64,000 bases of DNA from Gammaproteobacteria bacterium (lineage in GTDB: Bacteria; Pseudomonadota; Gammaproteobacteria; Steroidobacterales; JABDKV01). The position numbers and the translations under genes were made by a program. The DNA is taken from NCBI GenBank assembly GCA_029862165.1, contig JAOTXU010000014.1, positions 1 to 64,000 of the forward strand, read 5' to 3'. The notes under the pieces are model-generated. The model saw only the letters and a list, made by a program, of their open reading frames with translations. It ran no database searches and was not told the origin of the DNA. Below, piece after piece: positions 17,932 through 27,481 of this stretch (its first letter is position 1; each line of letters starts with the position of its first letter).

Positions 17932-18792
17932 GTGACCCAGCGCTACGTGATCGCGGGCTGCGGCTACACTGGCCGCCGTCTCGGTCGGCGATTGTCACAA
18001 GATTCCGAAGTACTTTGTGTTTCGCGGTCTTCCAAACACACCAGGCATTTGCGTGCCGCGGGACTCACTGCGATCACGGACGACCTGGGCGCACCGCGGA
18101 ATGTGGCAGAAACCGCGGGCGCGGTGATCATCTATCTGGCCCCGCCTCCCACATCTGGCGATCAGGACACAACCATCACGGCGTATCTTGCCAACATCGA
18201 GCATCCGTCCCGCTTTGTTTATGTCAGCACCAGTGGTGTCTATGGCGATTGCGCTGGCGAAATCGTTAATGAGTACCGCCCAGCCGCGCCTGCAACTGCC
18301 CGGGCACAGCGGCGTCTCGCAGCAGAAAACGCGTTGCGTTTATGGGGCGAGCAAAACGATGTCGAGACAGTGGTACTACGCGTTGCCGGAATCTATGGAC
18401 CGGACCGATTGCCGGTGGATCGTATCAGGCGACGGGAGCCGGTGCTCCGGGTGGAAGATGCCGGACCTGGCAACCGTATCCACGTCGATGACCTGGTAAC
18501 AGCCTGCGAGTTGGCCGCAACAGTGGTTGCCCCGCCGACGCCGATAAACGTTTGCGACGGCAACCACATCAGCAGTACACAGTTTATTAATCTGGTCGCC
18601 AAAATTTGCTCCCTGCCTGAACCGCCAACCATCAAACTCGAAGACGCCAGACGCGAGTTCTCGCCGATACGTTGGTCGTTTCTGAGCGAATCACGCCGTC
18701 TCGACAACACGCGCATGCTCGATGAACTGGGTGTGGAGCTTCGATATTCAGATCCCGCCGAAGGCATACGCGCCTCCCTCAGTGTGTCGTAA
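17932..18792 (+). CDS. SDR family NAD(P)-dependent oxidoreductase (YeeZ-like)
   Basis: A 286-residue extended SDR protein. The N-terminal nucleotide motif YVIAGCGYTGRRLG and the middle segment FVYVSTSGVYGDCAGEIVNE resemble YeeZ and other atypical epimerase/dehydratases. The usual YxxxK Tyr region is replaced by RRLAAENALR, so catalytic competence is doubtful. GTG start, 14 bp after hemY, so probably the last gene of the hem operon. Function not known. Confidence 0.75.
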   Translation: MTQRYVIAGCGYTGRRLGRRLSQDSEVLCVSRSSKHTRHLRAAGLTAITDDLGAPRNVAETAGAVIIYLAPPPTSGDQDTTITAYLANIEHPSRFVYVSTSGVYGDCAGEIVNEYRPAAPATARAQRRLAAENALRLWGEQNDVETVVLRVAGIYGPDRLPVDRIRRREPVLRVEDAGPGNRIHVDDLVTACELAATVVAPPTPINVCDGNHISSTQFINLVAKICSLPEPPTIKLEDARREFSPIRWSFLSESRRLDNTRMLDELGVELRYSDPAEGIRASLSVS

Positions 18793-18858
18793 GCAGCGGG
18801 CCACGCGTGACTTGCCCCCACCCTAACCAAGAGCTCGGTCTTTGGCCGCACGAAAAGC

Positions 18859-18900
18859 GTCGCTACGCGACTTATTGATCTGCGTGTCTCGATACACGCA
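18859..18900. terminator. Hairpins between convergent genes
   Basis: Two stems lie between the SDR gene and parA: GTCGC-TAC-GCGAC (18859-18871) and TGCGTGT-CTCGAT-ACACGCA (18881-18900, 7 perfect pairs). Neither is followed by a T-run on either strand, so they may slow or protect transcripts without being classic intrinsic terminators. Confidence 0.35.
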
Positions 18901-18978
18901 AAATCGCCACAATTGGGGAAGGGAAAAAGAATCGCGGTTAATGCCGCTGCGCAATCCGATAAACGGTATCTTGACTGC

Positions 18979-19635
18979 CTAGTAGTAGTCGTAGTTGCGT
19001 GGCCGGCTGCGACGGCTTTCCAACCATTCGATCAGCGGATCCCAGGTTTCCCAGTCGGGCCAGGCAAGATATTCCGGTAATTCAAAAATTCCCAAACCGC
19101 GTGTGTAAGCGCGTATGTAGTTTTGTGCCTCACGCAGTACAGCGACGTACGGCACGCGCTGTTTCTCCAGAAATTCGTCGAGTTCTTCAAAGATCATCGT
19201 GTTTTCTTTGACACGATTAGCTACAAGTGCAATTTTTACCTGGTGACGCTCAACCTTGCCTACATGTTTGATCTCATCGACAAAACGCGACACGGCTGTC
19301 ATGTCGATGGGCGAAGGCATAACAGGAATCACAATCGTTCCGGCATGACGCACAAGATTGGTCAGTTCCGGACCATGTGAACGCGCGGGTGCATCCATTA
19401 CGACAATATCGGAAGTACGTGGCAGGCGTCGGAGACCTTCGTAGTAAGCATCAAGACCAGTAATTTTCGGACGGTCGTCCGGCCGTAACTCCAACCAATC
19501 CAGACTCGAACCTTGTGGATCGTAGTCAGCCAGCGAAACTTTTTTTCCTGTATCGGCAAAATACGCCGCGATATTTGTCGCGATCGTGCTTTTGCCGCAA
19601 CCCCCTTTTGGGTTCATCACCATGATGTGGCGCAT
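18979..19635 (-). CDS. Orphan ParA-family ATPase
   Basis: A 218-residue ParA/MinD-type ATPase with the deviant Walker A KGGCGKST (residues 10-17, including signature Lys10), Walker A' DYDPQGSS and Walker B DIVVMDAPA. No ParB, MinE-like partner or parS-like repeat is adjacent. The C-terminus is basic then aromatic (RRSRPRNYDYY), possibly a nucleoid- or partner-binding tail. It may position a cellular cargo; which one cannot be inferred. It is a single-gene unit between convergent SDR and upstream ubiD. Confidence 0.8.
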   Translation of the reverse strand: MRHIMVMNPKGGCGKSTIATNIAAYFADTGKKVSLADYDPQGSSLDWLELRPDDRPKITGLDAYYEGLRRLPRTSDIVVMDAPARSHGPELTNLVRHAGTIVIPVMPSPIDMTAVSRFVDEIKHVGKVERHQVKIALVANRVKENTMIFEELDEFLEKQRVPYVAVLREAQNYIRAYTRGLGIFELPEYLAWPDWETWDPLIEWLESRRSRPRNYDYY

Positions 19636-19738
19636 TGCTACCCCTTTTTTGTGTTAACACCGCCGCCGCCGTCGATTTAACAGAATGATTATCTACATCA
19701 ACGCTATGTGGTGTCGCGCTGCAATGCAGCAATCAGGA

Positions 19739-21205
19739 TTAATCGAGCCCTAACTGCTCCCACAGGGCGTCGACGCGCGCTTTGACATCGGGGTCCATCA
19801 CGATAGGCCGGCCCCACTGCCGATCGGTCTCTCCAGGCCATTTGTTTGTGGCATCGAAGCCAATTTTTGAGCCAAGGCCCGGCCGTGGCGAGGCGAAATC
19901 GAGGTAATCAATGGGCGAGTTGTCGATCAGGATGGTGTCGCGTCGCGGATCGACCCGGGTGGTCAGCGCCCAGACCACATCGTGCCAGTTGCGCACATCT
20001 ACATCGTCGTCGGTGACAATGACAAACTTCGTATACATGAATTGACGTAAAAACGACCATACGCCCATCATTACCCGTGAGGCATGACCCGCGTATTCCT
20101 TGCGAATACTGACTACTGCCAGGCGATAGGAACAACCCTCCGGTGGCAGGTAAAAATCGACGATTTCCGGATATTGCTTGCATAGCAGCGGCACAAACAC
20201 TTCGTTGAGCGCTGCGCCGAGAACAGCAGGCTCGTCCGGCGGCCGGCCAGTATAGGTACTGTGATAAATCGGCTCCGAACGGGACGTCAAACGCTCTACT
20301 GTGAAAACCGGAAAGCGCTCGGTCTCATTGTAATAGCCGGTGTGATCGCCAAAAGGGCCCTCTAGTGCCGTCTCACCTGGATGAATCACCCCTTCAAGCA
20401 CGATTTCCGCGCTGGCCGGCAGCAATAGTTCATTACCCAGACACTCGACCACATCAGTGCGCGCACCACGCAATAATCCGGCAAAAGCGTATTCACTCAA
20501 ACGATCCGGCACGGGGGTCACGGCAGCCAGTATGGTGGCCGGATCGGCACCCAGTGCTACGGATACAGGGAAGGGCTCACCGGGCTGCGCTTCCTGGAAA
20601 TCCCGAAAATCGAGCGCGCCGCCACGTTGTGGCAACCAACGCATAATCAGCTTGTTGCGGGCGATGACCTGTTGCCGGTAGATGCCCAGATTGAGCCGCT
20701 GTCTTCGCGGCCCTTTAGTAACCGTTAATCCCCACGTGATCAAAGGCGCTGCATCGCCCGGCCAACATGTCTGCACCGGCAGGGCAGTCAAATCGACTTC
20801 ACTGCCCTCCAAGACTTTTTCCTGACAAGGCGCATCCCGTCGGTGACGCGGCTTCATGTCGAGCACCTTTCGGTAAATCGGCAGTTGTTGCCAGGCATCT
20901 TTGACGCCACCGGGCGGATCGGGCTCCTTTAACATGGCCAATAGCTCACCGACAGCACGCAAGTCGGTCAACGATTCCTTACCCATTCCCATAGCCACGC
21001 GTTCGGGAGTGCCGAAGAGATTGCCCAGCACCGGTATGGAATGACCCTTGGGATTTTCGAACAGTAAAGCAGGGCCGCCACGTCGTAACGTGCGGTCGCA
21101 AATTTCAGTCATCTCCAGATGGGGATCGATCTCGACGGCCACACGACGCAGTTCGCCGCGTGTTTCAAGTTGGTCCATGAAGTCTCTGAGATCGCGATAT
21201 TTCAT
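19739..21205 (-). CDS. ubiD: 4-hydroxy-3-polyprenylbenzoate decarboxylase UbiD
   Basis: A 488-residue prFMN-dependent decarboxylase of ubiquinone synthesis. The start [22 protein letters not shown], the central NLGIYRQQV and MRWLPQRGG prFMN-site segments, and [20 protein letters not shown] (with the catalytic Glu region) match the family over full length. The flavin prenyltransferase UbiX needed to make the cofactor is not in the window. The gene is divergent from dapF with about 57 bp between starts. Confidence 0.95.
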   Translation of the reverse strand: MKYRDLRDFMDQLETRGELRRVAVEIDPHLEMTEICDRTLRRGGPALLFENPKGHSIPVLGNLFGTPERVAMGMGKESLTDLRAVGELLAMLKEPDPPGGVKDAWQQLPIYRKVLDMKPRHRRDAPCQEKVLEGSEVDLTALPVQTCWPGDAAPLITWGLTVTKGPRRQRLNLGIYRQQVIARNKLIMRWLPQRGGALDFRDFQEAQPGEPFPVSVALGADPATILAAVTPVPDRLSEYAFAGLLRGARTDVVECLGNELLLPASAEIVLEGVIHPGETALEGPFGDHTGYYNETERFPVFTVERLTSRSEPIYHSTYTGRPPDEPAVLGAALNEVFVPLLCKQYPEIVDFYLPPEGCSYRLAVVSIRKEYAGHASRVMMGVWSFLRQFMYTKFVIVTDDDVDVRNWHDVVWALTTRVDPRRDTILIDNSPIDYLDFASPRPGLGSKIGFDATNKWPGETDRQWGRPIVMDPDVKARVDALWEQLGLD

Positions 21206-21262
21206 CGTGCTAAAGGCTTGGGTCCCGGCGATTCACCATACGTTTCGGTTATGCTAACCGCA

Positions 21263-22084
21263 ATGATAGTGCGTTTCACAAAGATGCATGGCGCCGGCAA
21301 CGACTTTGTGGTCATTGACGCGATGAGTCCCGAACGGCACTTCGATCCGGATGCCCTGGGCCAGAGCGGCCGCCGGCATCTGGCCGACCGCCATACCGGT
21401 ATTGGCTGCGATCAACTGCTCGTACTCAATCCACCGCGGCATGACAACGCCGATGTCTGGATCCGGATTTTCAATACCGACGGCAGCGAGGCCGCGCAAT
21501 GCGGTAACGGCATGCGCTGTATCGCGCGCTATCTCAGTGATAACTCGCCTGGCAAGACCGATTGGCGCCTCGACAGTGACGCGGGTTTGATGACGGCACA
21601 GATTGAGGCTGATAGCAGCGTCAGTGTCGACATGGGCCCGCCAGAATGGGGCGCTGATGCAACAGGTTGCACAACCCGGCCACCGGTAACAGTCGATAAC
21701 GAGACCGTTGATTTTGCCCTGGTGTCGATGGGCAACCCGCATGCCGTCATCACCGTGGACGACGCGAACACGGCACCGGTTGCCGTAATGGGGCCTGCGC
21801 TGCAACATTTTTTTGAGTCCGGCGCGAACGTCAGTTTTGCGCAAATTCTGGGGCCATCACATCTGGCACTGCGTGTCTGGGAACGCGGCGTTGGTGAGAC
21901 GTTGGCCTGTGGCTCCGGGGCCTGCGCCGCTGTTGTTGCAGCACAAAATGCCGGGATGACGGATGGTGCTGTCGCCGTCGACCTGCCTGGAGGCCAACTG
22001 ATGGTAAAGTGGCAGGGAAATGGCGAATCGGTTTGGTTGCGCGGTCCGGCGCAACGGGTTTTTGAGGGCAGATTTCAGCTATGA
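21263..22084 (+). CDS. dapF: Diaminopimelate epimerase
   Basis: Interconverts LL- and meso-diaminopimelate for lysine and peptidoglycan synthesis. Both catalytic cysteines are present: Cys80 in CGNGMRC and Cys216 in ACGSGAC. The N-terminus FTKMHGAGNDFVVID is diagnostic. I start at the ATG giving MIVRFTKMHG; an ATG 12 bases upstream is possible, and the track's long start lies inside ubiD. The stop overlaps the next gene (ATGA). Confidence 0.95.
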   Translation: MIVRFTKMHGAGNDFVVIDAMSPERHFDPDALGQSGRRHLADRHTGIGCDQLLVLNPPRHDNADVWIRIFNTDGSEAAQCGNGMRCIARYLSDNSPGKTDWRLDSDAGLMTAQIEADSSVSVDMGPPEWGADATGCTTRPPVTVDNETVDFALVSMGNPHAVITVDDANTAPVAVMGPALQHFFESGANVSFAQILGPSHLALRVWERGVGETLACGSGACAAVVAAQNAGMTDGAVAVDLPGGQLMVKWQGNGESVWLRGPAQRVFEGRFQL

Positions 22085-22797
22085 GCACTGAACGCAAACG
22101 CAGCACGGACGTGGAATTTGAGCAGGTTGGCGAAAATGACGTCGCCCGGCACTTGCGCTCACATCCGGACTTTTTTGAACGTCACCCTGGATTGCTCACC
22201 CATCTCATACTGCCGCACGACCCCGGCGACAATACCGTCTCCCTGATAGAGCGGCAGGTGGCAATTCTGCGCGAACGCAATCGCAAGCTGGATCAGAAGC
22301 TGCGTGAGCTGGTTGGCGTCGCTCGTGCAAACGATGTCCTGTCGAGAAAGATTCACAACCTGTCGATGCGTTTGATGGGTGCGACCGAAATGCCAGAGAT
22401 GTTTCTAACTATCGAATCGGTCTTGCAGGACGAGTTGGGTAGCGACCGGTCGGTGCTTGTGTTGTTCGACACCGAACCGGGTTCTGAAGACCTCTTCGCT
22501 GCTTCTTTTGTGAGACGTCTGTCACGCAAAGACCCTGGACTGGAATTATTTCAGACTTTTCTCAACGCGGGCCGCCCGCGTTGCGGTCAGATCAAGGGTG
22601 TCAAACGCGAGTTGTTATTCGGCGATGAGGGCAGCGACATCGAGTCGGCGGCATTGATTCCACTCGGTGAAAAGTCGGCGATTGGTTTTATCGCGATCGG
22701 CAGCAGTGAAGCGTCACGTTTCCATCCCGGCATGAGCACCGATTTTCTGGTGCGTTTGGGCGAACTGATCGAGCGAGGCCTTAGCTGCGCTGCTTGA
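22081..22797 (+). CDS. DUF484 family protein
   Basis: A 238-residue protein with the DUF484 pattern: VARHLRSHPDFFERHPGLL, a short coiled coil (SLIERQVAILRERNRKLDQKL) and a GAF-like C-terminal domain (AALIPLGEKSAIGFIAIGS). Cytosolic, function unproven. The dapF-DUF484-xerC order with 1- to 4-base overlaps is conserved in gammaproteobacteria, suggesting co-regulation with chromosome-dimer resolution. Confidence 0.9.
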   Translation: MSTERKRSTDVEFEQVGENDVARHLRSHPDFFERHPGLLTHLILPHDPGDNTVSLIERQVAILRERNRKLDQKLRELVGVARANDVLSRKIHNLSMRLMGATEMPEMFLTIESVLQDELGSDRSVLVLFDTEPGSEDLFAASFVRRLSRKDPGLELFQTFLNAGRPRCGQIKGVKRELLFGDEGSDIESAALIPLGEKSAIGFIAIGSSEASRFHPGMSTDFLVRLGELIERGLSCAA

Positions 22798-23714
22798 TGG
22801 ACGCCCGGCAGAATCGCTGGCCAGAAAAATTTGCCGGTCATCTTCGTAACGAAAGACGTCTTTCGTCTCACACTGTAAGTAATTACCAGCGAGACATCGC
22901 CGCGCTCGCGTCATTTTGCGATCGCATGGACATCACCGCATGGTCTGATCTCAATTCCTTTCATATCCGTCAATTTGCGGCAACCGAACATCGCCAGGGC
23001 CTGGCGCCACGCAGTATCCAGCGTCGCATGTCGGCAATCAGAACCTTCTTTAACTATCTGCTGCGCGAAGGCGAACTCAAAAACAATCCAGCAACCGATG
23101 TCAGCGCGCCACGCGGGAAAAAACGCCTGCCCGCCACGATGGACGCTGACAGCATGGCGGCAATGCTCAACTTTAAGAGCAGCGATCCCATAGCCGTGCG
23201 GGACCTGGCCATCATGGAAATGCTCTACTCCTGCGGTTTGCGCTTGGCCGAGTTGATTGACCTGGATATTCTGTCGGTCGATTTGGACGACCGAACGGTT
23301 CGTGTCACAGGCAAGGGCGACAAGACACGGGTTTTGCCCGTAGGACGTGAAGCACTCACGGCGCTTCGTGCATGGTTGCTCGTTCGTGTCCAATTTGCCG
23401 ATGAAGACGAACTTGCCCTGTTCGTGAGTAACCGTGGCAGACGCATGAGCCCTCGTTCTGTACAAAGCCGGGTCGCACATTGGGCAAAACGCCAGGGTGT
23501 TGACGTAAACGTCTACCCGCATCTGTTCCGGCATTCCTTTGCCACGCACCTGCTCGAGTCTAGTGGTGACCTGCGTGCCGTGCAGGAACTACTTGGCCAC
23601 GCCAATATCAGCACCACCCAGGTTTACACACACCTGGACTTCCAGCATCTGGCTGAAACTTACGACAAGGCACATCCTCGGGCCCACAAAAAAGGTCAAA
23701 CAAGCGACTCCTGA
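22797..23714 (+). CDS. xerC: Tyrosine recombinase XerC
   Basis: A 305-residue site-specific recombinase that acts with XerD at dif to resolve chromosome dimers. It has a SAM-like N-terminal core-binding domain (HTVSNYQRDIAAL) and the catalytic residues Arg in SCGLRLAEL, Lys in TGKGDKTR, HLFRHSFATHLL, the His of LLGHANISTTQ and the nucleophile Tyr in VYTHL. I use the ATG at 22797, overlapping the DUF484 stop (TGATG), in place of the TTG one codon earlier. Confidence 0.95.
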   Translation: MDARQNRWPEKFAGHLRNERRLSSHTVSNYQRDIAALASFCDRMDITAWSDLNSFHIRQFAATEHRQGLAPRSIQRRMSAIRTFFNYLLREGELKNNPATDVSAPRGKKRLPATMDADSMAAMLNFKSSDPIAVRDLAIMEMLYSCGLRLAELIDLDILSVDLDDRTVRVTGKGDKTRVLPVGREALTALRAWLLVRVQFADEDELALFVSNRGRRMSPRSVQSRVAHWAKRQGVDVNVYPHLFRHSFATHLLESSGDLRAVQELLGHANISTTQVYTHLDFQHLAETYDKAHPRAHKKGQTSDS

Positions 23715-23912
23715 GCAGGGTGCATTGCCTGCACCGATCCACTGATCGTTCGAGTTAAGAAGTGGCTTCGGTCGTAGCAACTGACCGACCCCGCTGACAA
23801 AATACCAGCCATTCGCCCACTTCAGATGCCCGCGAACCCGCTCCTGGAAATAGCAGCGGAGGGGCTTATTTCCCGTAGAATAGGCGGCCCGGTTCAGGAC
23901 AGAGATCAGGCT

Positions 23913-24452
23913 ATGCGGCAATTCGACGGCACCACGATTATTTCAGTCCGACGCGACGGCGTCGTGGCGGTAGGCGGCGACGGTCAGGTCACGATGGGCG
24001 AGACCATCGTGAAAGGCAACGCGCGCAAAGTGCGTTCGCTGTATGACGGTAAGGTGCTGGCGGGCTTTGCCGGTGGAACGGCCGATGCTTTCACACTGTT
24101 CGAACGCTTCGAAGCCAAGCTGGAGCAATACGGCAATCTGACGCGCGCGGCCATTGAACTAGCCAAAGACTGGCGCATGGATCGGATGCTGCGCCGGCTG
24201 GAAGCACTACTATGTGTAGCCGATGTCGAGCATTCCTTTATCATTTCAGGCAACGGCGATGTGATCGAACCCGAGGACGATCTCATGGCCGTGGGTTCGG
24301 GTGGGGCCTACGCGCGGGCTGCAGCGCGGGCGCTACTTGAAAACACGGAATTAGACGCAAGAACAGTAGTTGAGCGAGCGCTGGGTATTGCTGCGGATAT
24401 CTGTGTCTATACCAACCGCAACCTGATAATCGAAACACTAGAGTCGAAATAA
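23913..24452 (+). CDS. hslV: ATP-dependent protease subunit HslV
   Basis: A 179-residue Ntn hydrolase, the peptidase of the HslUV (ClpQY) complex. After a short propeptide (MRQFDG) comes [10 protein letters not shown] with the N-terminal Thr nucleophile; GDGQVTMG and the Lys in NARKVR complete the active site. Start at the ATG 23913; the 29 extra residues of the track ORF have no family match. Upstream, CTGGAAA about 13 bases from a weak -10 only loosely resembles a heat-shock promoter, so I do not call one. Confidence 0.96.
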   Translation: MRQFDGTTIISVRRDGVVAVGGDGQVTMGETIVKGNARKVRSLYDGKVLAGFAGGTADAFTLFERFEAKLEQYGNLTRAAIELAKDWRMDRMLRRLEALLCVADVEHSFIISGNGDVIEPEDDLMAVGSGGAYARAAARALLENTELDARTVVERALGIAADICVYTNRNLIIETLESK

Positions 24453-24454
24453 TA

Positions 24455-25786
24455 ATGACCGCAATGACCCCCCGCGAGATCGTCCAGGAACTGGACAAAC
24501 ACATCATCGGCCAGGATGACGCCAAGCGCGCCGTGGCGATCGCGCTCAGAAATCGCTGGCGGCGGGTACAGGTGCCCGAGCCGCTGCGCAGCGAAATCAC
24601 GCCCAAAAACATCCTGATGATCGGCCCTACCGGCGTCGGCAAGACCGAGATTTCCCGTCGGCTGGCTCGTCTGGCCCAAGCCCCGTTTATCAAGGTCGAG
24701 GCCACCAAATTCACCGAAGTGGGCTATGTTGGTCGCGAAGTGGACTCGATCGTCCGCGATCTTGCAGACATCTCCGTCAAAATGGCCCGGGAAGCCGAAA
24801 CGGCCAAGGTGCGGCACCGGGCCGCGGATGCTGCCGAGGACCGGGTGCTGGACGCCCTCCTGCCTCAGCCGAAAAGCATGGGTTTCACCCCCGACGCGCC
24901 TGCCGAGGACGGCGAGACCCGGCAAAAATTCCGCAAGATGCTGCGGGAGGGGCAGCTGGATGATCGTGAGATCGAAATCCAGGTTCAGTCGATGCCGGTC
25001 GGCGTGGAGATCATGGCACCACCGGGCATGGAAGAGATGACCAGCCAATTACAGGGAATGTTCCAAAACCTCGGTGGCGACCGTACCCGCTCACGCAAGC
25101 TGCGAGTCAAAGACGCGTTGAAATTATTGCTCGACGAAGAAGCGGCGAAAATGGTTAACGATGAGGACATCAAACTGCGTGCGATCGAGGCGGTGGAGCA
25201 ACACGGCATTGTTTTTCTCGATGAGCTCGACAAAGTCACTCGCCGTGGGGAAACCACCGGTGCGGATGTGTCACGCGAAGGAGTGCAACGTGATCTGCTG
25301 CCATTGGTCGAAGGCTGCGCGATACAAACCAAGTACGGCATCGTGCGCACCGATCATATTCTGTTCATTGCTTCCGGTGCATTCCATCTGGCCAAACCAT
25401 CCGATCTTATCCCGGAGTTGCAGGGAAGGTTTCCGATCCGGGTCGAACTGAGCGCGCTCAACACGGAAGATTTTGTGCGTATTCTGACCGAACCGGATGC
25501 ATCGCTGACCGAGCAATATGTCGCTTTGCTCGGCACTGAGGGTTTTGACCTGGACTTTGCCGTCGATGGAGTCCGGCGCATAGCCGAAGTGGCTTTCCAG
25601 GTAAACGAATCAACTGAAAATATCGGTGCCCGCCGTCTACACACGGTACTGGAGCGCTTGCTGGAGACTATTTCATTTGAAGCCGCCGATCGTGATGGGC
25701 AAAAGGTCAGCGTAAACGGCGCTTATGTCGATGAGCATCTCGGTGAACTCATGCGCAACGAGGATCTGACCCGCTACATACTCTGA
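24455..25786 (+). CDS. hslU: ATP-dependent protease ATPase subunit HslU
   Basis: A 443-residue AAA+ unfoldase with [24 protein letters not shown], Walker [10 protein letters not shown], the intermediate I-domain (about residues 110-240), Walker [11 protein letters not shown] and the C-terminal tail ending RYIL, which inserts into HslV to open it. It lies two bases after hslV; both form an operon that continues into DUF971 and ubiEJB. Confidence 0.97.
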   Translation: MTAMTPREIVQELDKHIIGQDDAKRAVAIALRNRWRRVQVPEPLRSEITPKNILMIGPTGVGKTEISRRLARLAQAPFIKVEATKFTEVGYVGREVDSIVRDLADISVKMAREAETAKVRHRAADAAEDRVLDALLPQPKSMGFTPDAPAEDGETRQKFRKMLREGQLDDREIEIQVQSMPVGVEIMAPPGMEEMTSQLQGMFQNLGGDRTRSRKLRVKDALKLLLDEEAAKMVNDEDIKLRAIEAVEQHGIVFLDELDKVTRRGETTGADVSREGVQRDLLPLVEGCAIQTKYGIVRTDHILFIASGAFHLAKPSDLIPELQGRFPIRVELSALNTEDFVRILTEPDASLTEQYVALLGTEGFDLDFAVDGVRRIAEVAFQVNESTENIGARRLHTVLERLLETISFEAADRDGQKVSVNGAYVDEHLGELMRNEDLTRYIL

Positions 25787-26151
25787 TGAAATATCGACCG
25801 AGCGAAATTCGTCTCCGCCGCAAGGCGCGTGTATTGGAAATCAGTTTTCTCGATGGTGCGCAGTACGCGTTGTCTTTCGAATATCTTCGGGTCTATTCCC
25901 CTTCCGCCGAGGTCAAAGGCCACGGCCCGGGACAGGAAGTCCTGCAAATCGGTAAGGAGAACGTACAGATCACCGCGGTGGAACCGGTAGGCAATTATGC
26001 GGTGAGGCTGGTGTTCGACGACGGTCACAACACCGGGCTTTACACCTGGGATGTGCTGCATGATCTGGGTGCCAGTCATAACCACAAATGGCAACACTAT
26101 CTCGATCGTCTGGTAAAAGCGGGGCACACACGAACGGAGAATTACCGGTGA
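25786..26151 (+). CDS. DUF971 (GBBH-like N-terminal) protein
   Basis: A 121-residue stand-alone DUF971 domain, similar to the N-terminal zinc-binding part of gamma-butyrobetaine hydroxylase, with core segments [14 protein letters not shown] and [12 protein letters not shown]. Proposed links to iron-sulfur or metal handling exist for the family but nothing here proves them. It overlaps the hslU stop by one base and the ubiE start by four. Confidence 0.85.
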   Translation: MKYRPSEIRLRRKARVLEISFLDGAQYALSFEYLRVYSPSAEVKGHGPGQEVLQIGKENVQITAVEPVGNYAVRLVFDDGHNTGLYTWDVLHDLGASHNHKWQHYLDRLVKAGHTRTENYR

Positions 26152-26891
26152 GCGGCGAAGTCGACTTCGGCTACGAAAAAGTCACGCCATCCGAAAAGGA
26201 ACAACGTGTACGCGGTGTCTTCGACTCAGTCGCCGACCGCTATGATTTGATGAACGACCTGATGTCGCTCGGCGTGCACAGGCTATGGAAACGCTTTTTT
26301 GTCGAGCAGTCAGGTGTACGTCCCGGACAGTCGGTGCTCGATCTGGCTGGTGGTACTGGAGACATCGCACAACGGATGGCCCGGCGTGTGGGCAGCGACG
26401 GTCGCGTCATAATCGCCGATATCAACGACTCCATGCTGATTGAGGGCCGCAAACGGCTCATCGATGAAGGCGTTTCGGGCAACGTGCATTACCTGCAGGT
26501 CAACGCAGAGCACCTGCCTTTTGATGACAGCGAATTTCACTGTGTCACGATTGCTTTTGGCCTGCGTAACGTAACGGACAAGAGCAAGGCGCTGGCAGAA
26601 ATGTTCCGCGTGTTGCGTTTTGGCGGTCGCGTGATGATTCTGGAGTTTTCCCACCCGACTACAACAGCACTAAAAACCGTTTACGACGCGTATTCTTTCC
26701 AGGTCTTGCCGAAGTTGGGTCAACTTGTGGCCGGCGATGCTGACAGCTACCGCTATCTGGCTGAATCGATACGCATGCACCCGGATCAGGATACATTGTT
26801 GTCCATGTTGGAAGATGCCGGTTTTGAGCGCTGTCGTTATCACAACCTGACCGGTGGCATCGTTGCCGTGCATAGTGGGTATCGCTTGTGA
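26148..26891 (+). CDS. ubiE: Ubiquinone/menaquinone C-methyltransferase UbiE
   Basis: A 247-residue SAM-dependent methyltransferase of ubiquinone synthesis. Conserved segments: [23 protein letters not shown], motif [23 protein letters not shown] and the C-terminal [13 protein letters not shown]. Start is the GTG at 26148, overlapping the DUF971 stop (GTGA) with GGAG upstream; the track's longer start is inside DUF971. Confidence 0.96.
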   Translation: MSGEVDFGYEKVTPSEKEQRVRGVFDSVADRYDLMNDLMSLGVHRLWKRFFVEQSGVRPGQSVLDLAGGTGDIAQRMARRVGSDGRVIIADINDSMLIEGRKRLIDEGVSGNVHYLQVNAEHLPFDDSEFHCVTIAFGLRNVTDKSKALAEMFRVLRFGGRVMILEFSHPTTTALKTVYDAYSFQVLPKLGQLVAGDADSYRYLAESIRMHPDQDTLLSMLEDAGFERCRYHNLTGGIVAVHSGYRL

Positions 26892-27481
26892 ATCGCGATC
26901 CTCTGCTCGAGCCATTACGCAGGCTGTTAAACCGGCAAATCGAACGGTCCACACCGGCACGTAATCAAGTACAGGCGTTACAAGACCGCACACTGGCCAT
27001 TCGTTTACGTAACACCGTCCTGACGCTTTATCTAACTGTCACTGACGGTCAGCTCGAACTCAGTCGCAGCTACGACACCGACCCTGACGTCATTCTGGAT
27101 ACGACGCCCCTGGGTCTGGCGGAACTGGCGCGTGGTACGTTATCCGATGGGCGTATAGACATGACCGGTGACCCGGTGATCGCCCGGCACTTCCAGGAAC
27201 TGTTACAACATACTCATCCAGACTGGGAAGAAGAACTATCGCGTCTGGTCGGGGACGTGGCTGCACATCAGGTTGGCAATCTGTTTCGCAGCGTGCTGGC
27301 TTTCGGGCAACGGGCCGCTGATTCGATGTCACGCAACACGGCTGAGTATATCCAGGAAGAAAGCCGTGACGTTCCGGCCCGTAGCGAAATCGAAGGTTTT
27401 GGTGAGGGCGTGTCGTCGATTTCGGAGAAAGTCGAAACACTTGCTCGTCGCATCGATAAACTGATGTCGAAGTCGCCGTGA
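26888..27481 (+). CDS. ubiJ: Ubiquinone biosynthesis accessory factor UbiJ
   Basis: A 197-residue protein with an SCP2 lipid-binding domain ([46 protein letters not shown]) and a helical C-terminus ([12 protein letters not shown]) that in other species binds UbiK. UbiJ is thought to bind ubiquinone precursors in the cytosolic Ubi complex. GTG start overlaps ubiE by four bases, and its stop overlaps ubiB by four. Confidence 0.93.
   Translation: MNRDPLLEPLRRLLNRQIERSTPARNQVQALQDRTLAIRLRNTVLTLYLTVTDGQLELSRSYDTDPDVILDTTPLGLAELARGTLSDGRIDMTGDPVIARHFQELLQHTHPDWEEELSRLVGDVAAHQVGNLFRSVLAFGQRAADSMSRNTAEYIQEESRDVPARSEIEGFGEGVSSISEKVETLARRIDKLMSKSP

Noticed and set aside
23850-23885. Possible sigma-32 heat-shock promoter before hslV
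   Set aside because: CTGGAAA fits the -35 box moderately, but the -10 region (CTTATTT) does not match CCCCAT; the score is too weak to call.
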